Origin: Pseudonocardia sp. DSM 110487
Lineage (GTDB): Bacteria > Actinomycetota > Actinomycetes > Mycobacteriales > Pseudonocardiaceae
DNA length: 64,000 nucleotides
NCBI RefSeq assembly: GCF_019468565.1
Contig: NZ_CP080521.1
Span: 5,704,001 to 5,768,000, forward strand
Direction: 5' to 3'
In this document: in pieces, positions 50,009 to 57,460 of the stretch
How positions within the stretch are numbered: position 1 is the stretch's first letter
Layout: every line of letters starts with the position of its first letter
Notes under the pieces: generated by a model
Database searches by the model: none
What the model was told of the DNA's origin: nothing
Seen by the model: the letters and a program-made list of their open reading frames with translations, nothing else
Made by a program: the position numbers and the translations under genes

Positions 50009-51292
50009 ATGGGTATCGCGATTCTCCTGGTCATGGCCGTCGGCGTCGGCGTGATGCTCACGCGGAAGGTGCCGACGGCGTTCGTGCTCGTGCTGCTCGG
50101 TGTCGTGATCGGCCTCATGGCCGGGGCACCGCTGATGGGCGAGAAGAACAGCATCACGACGACCGTGCTGCAGACCGGAGCCGTGGCGCTCGCCGCCACG
50201 ATGGCCGCCATCGTGATCGGCTCGTGGCTCGGCTCGATCATGGGTGAGACCGGCATCGCCTCGACGTTGATCCGCAAGACCGTCGAGCTGGGCGGCGACC
50301 GCCCCTATGTCGTCGCGCTCGGCGTGTTCGTCGTCGGCATTCTCGTCGGGACGGTCACCGGCTCCGCTCCCGCCGCGATGCTGGTCGGGATCATCGGTAT
50401 CCCCACCATGATCGCCATGGGTGTCCCCCCGATCACCGCAGCGGGCACCGTCGTGTTCGGCCTGAGCGCGGGCATCCCGTTCGAGTTGATCTCATGGCAG
50501 TACCTGTCGCAGACACTGGAGATCCCGGTCGAGACGGTGCGCGACTTCCAGCTCACGCTCTTCCCGATCGTGCTGGTGATCGGCGTCGTCTACGTCGTCG
50601 TCGAATCGCGGCGCCGCGGGGTGCAGCACGCGTGGGCCGCCATCGCCCCGGAGCGCGCGCGGCCGGCGAGGGAGCGCCGCACGGGGGGCGCCCCGTGGTA
50701 CTCGCTGATCACGCCGCTGGTGCCGATCGTGCTGGCGCTGCTGCTCGACGTCCCGATCATCCCCGCGCTGCTCGTCGGCGTCTGCTACGCGCTGGTCACC
50801 ACCACGCGGCCGAGCCGGCTCGCGGCCGTCGGGCTGCGGACGCTGCACCGCAGCTTCGACACCGCCATCCCCCCGCTGCTGCTCTTCGCGGCGATCGGCA
50901 TCCTGCTCGCCGCGGTCAAGCTGCCCGGCTCGGTCGAGGCGCTGCGCCCGATCGTCACCGCGGTGATCCCCACCCACCCGGTGCTGTTCGTGCTGATCCT
51001 CGGGCTGCTCACGCCGCTGTGCCTCTACCGGGGACCGTTCAACGTGTACGGCATGGGTGCCGGGCTCGCAGGCGTCCTCATCGCCAGCGGGGCGTACGTG
51101 CCACAGGCGGTGCTCGGCGTGATGGCGTCGTACAACCAGACCCTCGGCGTGTCCGACCCGACGAGCACCCAGACGGTGTGGAGCGCGGGATACGCGGGGG
51201 TGCGGGTCGAGCGGGTGATGCTGCAGACGCTGCCCTACACCTGGGCGGTGGCGGTCGGCGGGCTCATCCTGACTGCCGTGCGGTTCCTATGA
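50009..51292 (+). CDS. Ion-transporter-superfamily permease (gluconate/citrate-like)
   Basis: The 427-residue product has about 11 membrane helices. It resembles the GntP/CitMHS type of organic-anion symporter: two repeats with re-entrant regions, TGSAPAAMLVGIIGIPT near 122-138 and ASYNQTLGVSDPTSTQTVW near 375-393. The central hydrophilic loop (ESRRRGVQHAW to ERRTGGAP) is ~50 residues. It is the last gene of the catabolic operon, and presumably imports its substrate. The substrate is likely an organic acid or neutral cyclic amide. Confidence 0.75.
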   Translation: MGIAILLVMAVGVGVMLTRKVPTAFVLVLLGVVIGLMAGAPLMGEKNSITTTVLQTGAVALAATMAAIVIGSWLGSIMGETGIASTLIRKTVELGGDRPYVVALGVFVVGILVGTVTGSAPAAMLVGIIGIPTMIAMGVPPITAAGTVVFGLSAGIPFELISWQYLSQTLEIPVETVRDFQLTLFPIVLVIGVVYVVVESRRRGVQHAWAAIAPERARPARERRTGGAPWYSLITPLVPIVLALLLDVPIIPALLVGVCYALVTTTRPSRLAAVGLRTLHRSFDTAIPPLLLFAAIGILLAAVKLPGSVEALRPIVTAVIPTHPVLFVLILGLLTPLCLYRGPFNVYGMGAGLAGVLIASGAYVPQAVLGVMASYNQTLGVSDPTSTQTVWSAGYAGVRVERVMLQTLPYTWAVAVGGLILTAVRFL

Positions 51293-51360
51293 GTGGTACC
51301 CGGGTCTGCGCGGGGTGAACCACGGTTGTGCGGCGGGGAGACCCTCGGCAGGCTGATCGC

Positions 51361-52296
51361 GTGCGCGACTTCCGGTTCTCCGCCAACGTCTTCGGGATCC
51401 CGTCACGAGAAGCGCTGCAGGAGCGGTGCCGGCGCGCGGAGAGCGCCGGGTTCCACACCATCTTCGCCCCCGATCACCTCGGTGCCCCGGCCCCGTTCCC
51501 GGTGCTGCAGGCCGCGGCCGACGCCACCGAGCACCTGCGGGTCGGCACGCTCGTGCTGAACGCGCCGTTCTGGAACCCCGCGCTGCTGGCCAGGGAGGCG
51601 GCGTCGATCGACATCCTCTCCGACGGCCGGCTGGAGCTCGGGCTGGGCTCAGGGCACATGAAGTGGGAGTTCGACACCGCCGGCATCCCGTGGGAGCCCT
51701 TCGGCGCGCGGGCGCGTCGGCTCGAGGAGACGATCACCGAGCTGCGCCGGTTCTTCACCTCCGACCTGGCGGCACTGCCAGGAGGGCGCTCCCCGCTCCC
51801 GATCCAGCGCACCGGGTTCGACGGCTCCGGCCCGCCGCTCATCGTCGGCGGCACGGGTGACCGGGTGCTGTCGATCGCCGCGCGGTACGCCGACATCATC
51901 GGCATCGCGGGCGTCTACCAGATCGAGGGCAAGCCGCCGGGGACGTTCCGCCTCGGTACCGCCGCGGACGCCGACGACCGCGTGCGGTTCGCGCGCGAGC
52001 AGGCGGGCGGCCGGGCGGGCGACGTCGAGTGGCACGTGCTCGTGCAGATGGTCGTGCCCACCGACGACCGCCGCGCGGCCGCGGAGGAGCTGGTCAGGCG
52101 CTTCGATGGCGAGATGACGGTCGACGAGGCCCTCGAAACCCCGTTCCTGCTGATCGGCACGGTCGCGCAGATGGCCGAGCAGCTGCGGGCCTCCCGTGAG
52201 CGCTACGGCTTCTCCTACATCACCGTGCACGAGCCGTATTACGAAGCGTTCGAATCGGTGGTGGAACTGATGCGGAGCGAGGCCGTCACCCAATAG
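51361..52296 (+). CDS. LLM-class (F420-type) flavin oxidoreductase
   Basis: The 311-residue product is a luciferase-like monooxygenase barrel: RRAESAGFHTIFAPDHLG near 24-41, LRVGTLVLNAPFWNPALLARE, DGRLELGLGSGHMKWEFD and PLIVGGTGDRVLSIAARYAD are family markers. In actinobacteria such proteins usually use F420 rather than FMN. GTG 51361 is the start, with no strong ribosome site. It lies 68 bases after the operon permease. A LysR gene follows nine bases later on the same strand, so the two may be cotranscribed. Substrate unknown. Confidence 0.83.
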   Translation: MRDFRFSANVFGIPSREALQERCRRAESAGFHTIFAPDHLGAPAPFPVLQAAADATEHLRVGTLVLNAPFWNPALLAREAASIDILSDGRLELGLGSGHMKWEFDTAGIPWEPFGARARRLEETITELRRFFTSDLAALPGGRSPLPIQRTGFDGSGPPLIVGGTGDRVLSIAARYADIIGIAGVYQIEGKPPGTFRLGTAADADDRVRFAREQAGGRAGDVEWHVLVQMVVPTDDRRAAAEELVRRFDGEMTVDEALETPFLLIGTVAQMAEQLRASRERYGFSYITVHEPYYEAFESVVELMRSEAVTQ

Positions 52297-52305
52297 GGTG
52301 ACCGC

Positions 52306-53211
52306 GTGCCGGAGCTGGACCTGCGTTTGCTGCAGTCGTTCCTCGCTGTCGCCGAAGAGGGCGGCATCACCCGGGCTTCGGCCCGACTACACCTCGCCCA
52401 GCAGGCCGTATCGGCGCAGATGCGGCAGCTGGAGCACACGCTCGGCGTCGCGCTGCTCGTCCGCACCTCCCGCGGCGTGCTGCTCACCGCGGCCGGACGC
52501 GAGCTCGCCACGGGCGGGCCCGCCGCACTCGAGCACGTCGACCGGCTCGTCGAGCGGGTGCGTGGCGTCGCCCGCGGCGAGTCCGGCAAGCTGCGGCTCG
52601 CCTGCAAACCCCACGCGACCGCCGAGTTCGCGCTGGAGGTCACCGAGGCCATCGAAGCACGGGTCCCCGGCGTGGACATCGAGCTCACCACGGCGTCCAC
52701 GCTGCCCGAGGAGCTGACGCTGCTGGCGACGGGCGCCGTCGACGCGGCGTTCCTCTGGGCGCCGATCGGCGATCCCCGGCTCCCCTACGCCCCGGTGCGT
52801 TCGGACCGGCGGATGGTCGCGCTCGCCGCCGATCATCCGCTCGCGGGCCGACGACAGGTGCAGCTCGCCGACCTGGCCGACGAGCCCGTCATCCGGCCGG
52901 CGGGCCCAGTGGCCGCGAATGTGCTCGCCCACTGGCTCGCCGAACCACGGCCTGGCGGCCGCCTCGCCAAGCGCGGGCCGGCGGCCGACCGCAGCGAGGA
53001 CCACCTGCTGCTCGTGGCCCGCGGCCGTGGCGTCTGGCTCGCGCCGGAACCGATCAGCCGCTACTTCCCCAGCCCGCGCGTCCGCTGGCTCCCTGTCACC
53101 GACGCCGAGCCGAGCACGCTCGTCGCCGTGTGGACGCCCGAGTCGCCCTCCGCGCTGGTATCCCGCCTGATCGCCGAGGTGCGGGCACTGACCGGCTGGC
53201 ACGACTCGTGA
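52306..53211 (+). CDS. LysR-family transcriptional regulator
   Basis: The 301-residue product has the LysR HTH: LRLLQSFLAVAEEGGITRAS and ARLHLAQQAVSAQMRQLEHTLG near 5-47, then a linker helix and the two-lobed effector domain with KLRLACKPH, ELTLLATGAVDAAFLWAP and DLADEPVIRP. Start GTG 52306. It follows the LLM oxidoreductase gene by nine bases, which would make it a same-strand companion regulator rather than the usual divergent one. Its effector is unknown. Confidence 0.92.
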   Translation: MPELDLRLLQSFLAVAEEGGITRASARLHLAQQAVSAQMRQLEHTLGVALLVRTSRGVLLTAAGRELATGGPAALEHVDRLVERVRGVARGESGKLRLACKPHATAEFALEVTEAIEARVPGVDIELTTASTLPEELTLLATGAVDAAFLWAPIGDPRLPYAPVRSDRRMVALAADHPLAGRRQVQLADLADEPVIRPAGPVAANVLAHWLAEPRPGGRLAKRGPAADRSEDHLLLVARGRGVWLAPEPISRYFPSPRVRWLPVTDAEPSTLVAVWTPESPSALVSRLIAEVRALTGWHDS

Positions 53212-53229
53212 GTCGGTCCATCTCCTGAA

Positions 53230-53651
53230 TCAGTACATTGCGCCGTTGACCCGCAGGGTCTGACCGCTCACCCAGCCCGCCTCCGCACCCACGAGGAAGC
53301 CGACCATCGGGGCGATGTCCGACGGCGTCCCGAGCCGGTTCTGCGGGACGAACCCGGCGGCCATCGCCGCGGACTCCGGCGACTCGGCGCCGTGGAAGAA
53401 CGGGGTGTCGACGGGATCTGCGCCGCGTCGGTCGCGTCGGTCCGCACGGCCTCGGCGCTCACTCCGTGCTCCTCGAGCCGGGCGAGGGTCTTCGCGGCGA
53501 CATCCACGTCCCCGGCGTAGCTGATCACGGTCGTGGCGCCGCGGGCGGCGAGACCCACCGCGAACTCGGCTCCCATGTTGCGGGAACCCCCGACGACGAT
53601 GGCGACCTTGCCGTCGAGGTCACGGGCGGTGGTACGGGCTGGAGCAGTCAT
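53230..53651 (-). pseudogene. SDR gene with an internal deletion
   Basis: ATG 53651 opens a normal SDR N-terminus with VAIVVGGSRNMGAEFAVGLA (cofactor loop) and RTDATDAAQ. At about 53412-53425 the frame jumps into a C-terminal SDR segment in another frame: DPVDTPFFHGAESPESAAM, then NRLGTPSDIAPMVGFLVGAE and VSGQTLRVNGAMY, ending at TGA 53232-53230. The middle ~110-130 residues with the catalytic Ser, Tyr and Lys are absent. So this is an inactive remnant, and the deletion is exact. It is convergent with LysR. Confidence 0.78.
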
Positions 53652-53801
53652 GGCACGACCCACGCCGCTTCTGGCGCCGACCGGAAACAGCGATGCGCGG
53701 TGGCCGCGTCCACGAGATGTTGTGGCGGTAACGTCGTCCCGTCCGTTGACGAGGTTGAGCCCGAGGAATACTCTGACCACACAAGAGACAAGGTTTTCGT
53801 C

Positions 53802-54215
53802 ATGACGGAGCGCTACCTCGGTGTTCTCGGCATCGCCGAGGCGCTCGAGGTGAGCCGGCACGCCGTGCACAAGTGGCGCTCCCGCTACCCCAGCGACTCC
53901 GCCCACCCGTTCCCCGAACCCGACGTCGAGGTCGACGGGGCTCCCGGCTGGGCGGAGCGCAGATTGGACGAGATCGTGCAGTGGCGGGATGGCCTTCCCG
54001 GGCGCGGTGTGGGCGGCGGGCGCCCCTCCGCCGCGCGCCAGCGGTATCTGAGCGAGGCGCTGACCCGAGGTCTGAGCAGGGAGGAGGCGGACCGCCTCCT
54101 CACCGCCATGGCCGAGGAGTTCCCCGAGATGACCGACCAGCAGGTCTGCGAGTTCCTCCTCGAGAAGTGGCGCGGCCTCGACGAGATGGAGGAGATCCTC
54201 CGGCGCTACAACTAA
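53802..54215 (+). CDS. Small HTH protein
   Basis: The 137-residue product starts with a helix-turn-helix resembling phage or MerR-like excisionase-type DNA-binding domains: YLGVLGIAEALEVSRHAVHK near 5-24, then WRSRYP. The rest is charged and helical, with GRPSAARQRYLSEAL and a C-terminal FLLEKWRGLDEMEEILRRYN. It is strongly acidic at its end. No effector domain visible. The stop is two bases before repeat copy C. Target unknown. Confidence 0.65.
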   Translation: MTERYLGVLGIAEALEVSRHAVHKWRSRYPSDSAHPFPEPDVEVDGAPGWAERRLDEIVQWRDGLPGRGVGGGRPSAARQRYLSEALTRGLSREEADRLLTAMAEEFPEMTDQQVCEFLLEKWRGLDEMEEILRRYN

Positions 54216-54217
54216 CT

Positions 54218-54280
54218 GATCCGGCGTATCGGTTGGCCATGGTCGCGACAACGACCACCTGCACCCGATACCGGCAGGTC
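54218..54280. repeat. Dispersed palindromic repeat, copy C
   Basis: GATCCGGCGTATCGGTTGG on the left pairs imperfectly with CCTGCACCCGATACCGGC on the right across a central ATGGTCG...CGACCA. It follows the HTH gene stop by two bases and may act as its terminator. Confidence 0.65.
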
Positions 54281-54399
54281 AGCGCGGTGATCAACGGTCT
54301 CGATCGACACCGCGACCGGCGCATGACGGGCCGGTCTCCGGGACCTGCGCTGTTGGTAGCCTGTCGCCGTCTCCCATCCAGTTGGGCGGTCACGCCTGC

Positions 54400-54774
54400 A
54401 TGCAGCCGTCACTTCGGATCACCACACGCCGGTTCGTCCTGTTGTGGGCGAGCACGGCCCTGGCGGTCGTGGCGGTTGCGGCATTGATGGGGCATCTGCT
54501 CGGGCCGCACTCCCACAGTCCCGTCACCGACGTGGCCGCCATCGCCGGGCATGAGGTCGATCATGACCCGGCCGGGCACGGCGACGATGGCGAGATGGGG
54601 TGCGGGTACCTCGTGCAGGCCCACTCCGGCGGCCAACCCGCGGCCGAGCCGGCGACGTCGGCCGTCACCGTCCGTCCGGCTTGCCGGGATCGCGATACCG
54701 CCTCCGTCGGCTCACCGCAGGACGATCGAGCGCCTCCCGACCTGATGTCGGAACTCCAGGTCATCCGGGTGTAG
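54400..54774 (+). CDS. DUF6153-like small membrane protein
   Basis: The 124-residue product has one N-terminal membrane helix (VLLWASTALAVVAVAALMGH) followed by a His- and Asp-rich exposed part, including HLLGPHSHSPV and GHEVDHDPAGHGDDGEMGCG. It is like the DUF6153 proteins of actinobacteria, which have a similar helix plus HSH/HH region. ATG 54400 is chosen; TTG 54382 is an alternative. The His-rich stretch suggests metal contact. A second His-rich membrane gene follows 99 bases later on the same strand. Confidence 0.6.
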   Translation: MQPSLRITTRRFVLLWASTALAVVAVAALMGHLLGPHSHSPVTDVAAIAGHEVDHDPAGHGDDGEMGCGYLVQAHSGGQPAAEPATSAVTVRPACRDRDTASVGSPQDDRAPPDLMSELQVIRV

Positions 54775-54873
54775 TCGGCACCACCCGCCACCGAGCGGGC
54801 ACTGCCGCCTGTCCAGATGACCACCGTGCCGGCCCGGTAGAGCCGCGCGGGCCAATCATGGAGTGACGACGCC

Positions 54874-55740
54874 GTGCGCCACGACTACCTGACCCATCGC
54901 CGGCCAACCCGCAACGCCCCGATGGCGGATCGGCAACTCGTCGCCGACCACCCGGCTCGCGAGCCGGCCGGCGACGACATGCCGACGGAGCCTCAGTACG
55001 TCATCCCGACGACCCCCCGGCCGCGGCGACCAGCACAGCCGGATCGGCAGCCGGATCCGGACGACGCGGGTGGGCGACATCGGCGCACGACCCGGCGCAC
55101 CGACACCGAGCTGGCGCACATCGTCGCCGGTCTGGCCAGCCTTGCCGCCGGCGTCATCCACGTCGGCGCCACCCCGGGGCATTGGAACGAGTGGCAGGCC
55201 GCAGGCCTGTTCTTCGCTGGTACCGCCGCATTCCAGATCCTGTGGTCGGTGCTGGTCGTGACCGTGGGCGGACGGTTCCTGGCCGCCATCGGGATCGTGG
55301 GCAACCTGGGTGTGCTCGGCGCATGGGCCGTCAGCCGGCGGTGGGGCGTGCCGTTCGGGCCGCACGCCAACGTCCCAGAAGCCGTCGGCCTGGCCGATAC
55401 GCTCGCCACGCTGCTGGCCGGGGTGGTGACCGCGGTCATGCTCTGGTCACTGCTGCCACGCGAGCGCAACGGCGTGCTGTCCGCCGGTGGCTACCGGCTG
55501 GCGACGATCGGTGCGCTCCTGGTCATGGCGACCGCGGCCGTGACCGGCACCGTCGACGCCATGGGCCCCGGTCACAGCCACAGCGGAGCGGGCGGCGACG
55601 CCCCTCACGACGACGGTACCCATGACGACGACACCGGCACGGCTCCTCGCACCGGGGATGCCGAACCGGATGGGGTCGAACCGGACAGGCCGGAGCCGGC
55701 GCCACCCACCCACGACGACGGTCACGACCACACTCATTGA
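54874..55740 (+). CDS. Multi-helix membrane protein with His-rich tail
   Basis: The 288-residue product has a charged ~80-residue start, four or five membrane helices (about 82-235), and a His/Asp-rich tail: HSHSGAGGDAPHDDGTHDDD near 230-250 and DDGHDHTH at the very end. The first helix region contains VIHVGATPGHW, with His inside the membrane. GTG 54874 has GGAG ten bases upstream; starts at 54922 and 54979 are possible. The His clusters suggest metal binding or sensing. It pairs with the DUF6153-like gene. No transport family recognised. Confidence 0.6.
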   Translation: MRHDYLTHRRPTRNAPMADRQLVADHPAREPAGDDMPTEPQYVIPTTPRPRRPAQPDRQPDPDDAGGRHRRTTRRTDTELAHIVAGLASLAAGVIHVGATPGHWNEWQAAGLFFAGTAAFQILWSVLVVTVGGRFLAAIGIVGNLGVLGAWAVSRRWGVPFGPHANVPEAVGLADTLATLLAGVVTAVMLWSLLPRERNGVLSAGGYRLATIGALLVMATAAVTGTVDAMGPGHSHSGAGGDAPHDDGTHDDDTGTAPRTGDAEPDGVEPDRPEPAPPTHDDGHDHTH

Positions 55741-55754
55741 CGGCTGCGTAACGG

Positions 55755-56549
55755 CTACCGGCGGCTCGGGGCCAGCCGCTCCGCGGTCTCGAGCTCGCCA
55801 GGACCACCCAGTGGCCCGATCACCACGTGGTCGGCCCCCGCCGCCTCCTGCTCACGCAGCCGGGAGACGACCCGGTCCAGCCCGCCCCATGCGAACGCCG
55901 CGTCGACGAGACCGTCGCTCATCTCGCTGATATCGGTGTCGCTGAGCCCCATCCGGGAGAACGCGGCCGCGTAGCCGGGCACCTGGGACAGGAAGCCCAG
56001 CGGTTCTCGGGCGGCGGCCCGCGCGGATTGCGGGTCCTCGTCGAGGACGACCATCTGGTCGACGACGAGCGTCCGGCCATCGCCGAGCCGCTCCCGGGCC
56101 CATCCGGTGTAGGCGGGATCCACCAGCAGCGTGACGGCCCCTCCGAACCGCTCCCGGGCGAGGTCCAGCTTGCGCGGCCCGAGCGCCGCCAGCAGCCGGC
56201 GCTCCCGCGGCACCGCGGCGTCGAGCTCGTCGAGTGCACCGTTCAGAGCCGCGATGCCGCCGGCCTGCCCCCCGAGCCCCACCACGAGGCGACCCGGAGC
56301 GATCCGTTCCGCCTCCGCGTACAGCTCGACGATCGCGTTGGGGCCGTGCACGTCGAGCGGGATGATGCCGGGCACCACCGCGATCCGGGTCGTCGCCCGC
56401 AGGATCCGCAGCAGCGGATCGAGGGTTGCCAGCTGCCCGCCTGCCACCCAGATCGCCGAGTACCCCCACCGCTCGACGGCGCGCGCGTGCTCCTCCAGGT
56501 CGTCGGTCACGGTCAACGCGGCGCCGTAGCGCCCCAGTCCATCGATCAT
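55755..56549 (-). CDS. LLM-class F420-type oxidoreductase (TIGR03620-like)
   Basis: The 264-residue product is a shortened luciferase-like barrel: HARAVERWGYSAIWVAGGQL near 22-41, RIAVVPGIIPLDVHGPNAIV, RLVVGLGGQAGG and DHVVIGPLGGPGELE near the end. These match the actinobacterial TIGR03620-type LLM group, which probably uses F420. It follows the FadR-type gene by 29 bases on the same strand, so both may be one transcript. Substrate unknown. Confidence 0.8.
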   Translation of the reverse strand: MIDGLGRYGAALTVTDDLEEHARAVERWGYSAIWVAGGQLATLDPLLRILRATTRIAVVPGIIPLDVHGPNAIVELYAEAERIAPGRLVVGLGGQAGGIAALNGALDELDAAVPRERRLLAALGPRKLDLARERFGGAVTLLVDPAYTGWARERLGDGRTLVVDQMVVLDEDPQSARAAAREPLGFLSQVPGYAAAFSRMGLSDTDISEMSDGLVDAAFAWGGLDRVVSRLREQEAAGADHVVIGPLGGPGELETAERLAPSRR

Positions 56550-56578
56550 GGAACCGACCGTAGAAGCTGAACCTCACT

Positions 56579-57361
56579 TCAGGTCAACTCCTCGTCGAGC
56601 AGCGCGCGGAGCAGCGGCCGCTCGGCCTCGGGGACGTAGTCGGCGTAGTAGTCGTAGAGCGACTCGCGGGCCAGCCGCGCTGCTAGGGGGCCGTCGCGGC
56701 GGCGCACAGCGTCGAGGACGTCGGCGTGGTGACGCAGCGAGCGCTCCATGAGCTCGCCGCGGTCCTGCGCATCAGCGATCTTCTGGGAGATCAGACTCAG
56801 CACGACGCCCCGGACGACGTCGCTGCACACCTGGATCAGGATGTTGCGGCTCGCCCGCGCGACCGTGTCGTGGAACGCGACGTCGGCCCGGCTGAACTCC
56901 TCGTAGCCTCGGTCGAGGGCGAGCTCCATCTCGGCGAGGGCGGTGTGCATCGCGGCCAGTTCATCCTCGGTGGCGAGGCGGGCCGCCAGTAGGTTCGCGG
57001 AGCCTTCGAGGAGCATCCGGAACTGGACGAGCTCGGCGAGCCCCACCTCGTCCACGCGCACGAGCCGGGTGACCGACTTCCGCAGCGTGGTCGGGGAGAA
57101 CGGCAGCACCTCGGGGCCGTTCGGGTCGCCGGGGCGGGAGCGGACGAGCCCGTCGCTCTCCAGCACCCGCAGCGCCTCGCGCACTGTGGAACGACTGACG
57201 CGGAACTGCGCGGTCATCTCCCGCTCGCTGGGCAGCCGCTCGCCGGGGCGCAGCTGGCCGCGGAACACGCGGTCCTCGACCTGCTCGACGATGCTCTGGT
57301 AGGCGCGGACGGGCCGCACCGCCTCGAATGGCCTGCCCGACTCCGAACCCGACTCAGCCAT
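56579..57361 (-). CDS. FadR-type GntR regulator
   Basis: The 260-residue product has an N-terminal winged helix (LPSEREMTAQFRVSRSTVREALRVLES near 42-68) and a C-terminal FCD domain (95-245) with FHDTVARASRN (metal-site His). It is divergent from the ABC importer operon, ~100 bases apart. The perfect palindrome ACTGGTCCGACCAGT lies in that gap. The regulator is thus the probable local repressor of the importer, M20 and dehydrogenase genes. The effector is unknown. Confidence 0.9.
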   Translation of the reverse strand: MAESGSESGRPFEAVRPVRAYQSIVEQVEDRVFRGQLRPGERLPSEREMTAQFRVSRSTVREALRVLESDGLVRSRPGDPNGPEVLPFSPTTLRKSVTRLVRVDEVGLAELVQFRMLLEGSANLLAARLATEDELAAMHTALAEMELALDRGYEEFSRADVAFHDTVARASRNILIQVCSDVVRGVVLSLISQKIADAQDRGELMERSLRHHADVLDAVRRRDGPLAARLARESLYDYYADYVPEAERPLLRALLDEELT

Positions 57362-57424
57362 CGCTGCTCCGCTCGTGCTTGACCCACCGGATCGCCCATG
57401 ACACGGTAGCGGCTCGATGAGGCT

Positions 57425-57439
57425 ACTGGTCCGACCAGT
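57425..57439. promoter_or_regulatory. FadR-like operator ACTGGTCCGACCAGT
   Basis: A perfect 15-base palindrome (7-1-7) in the gap between the FadR-type gene and the ABC operon. TGGT-N3-ACCA is the known core of FadR-subfamily GntR operators. It lies 22 bases upstream of GTG 57461. Confidence 0.72.
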
Positions 57440-57460
57440 TGCGGCGGGGGGATCCTCCAG

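Noticed and set aside
44235..51292. Hydantoin utilisation (hyuAB) operon by name
   Set aside because: No HyuB-like gene or racemase is present, and two FAD enzymes are not part of that pathway, so the label would be over-specific.
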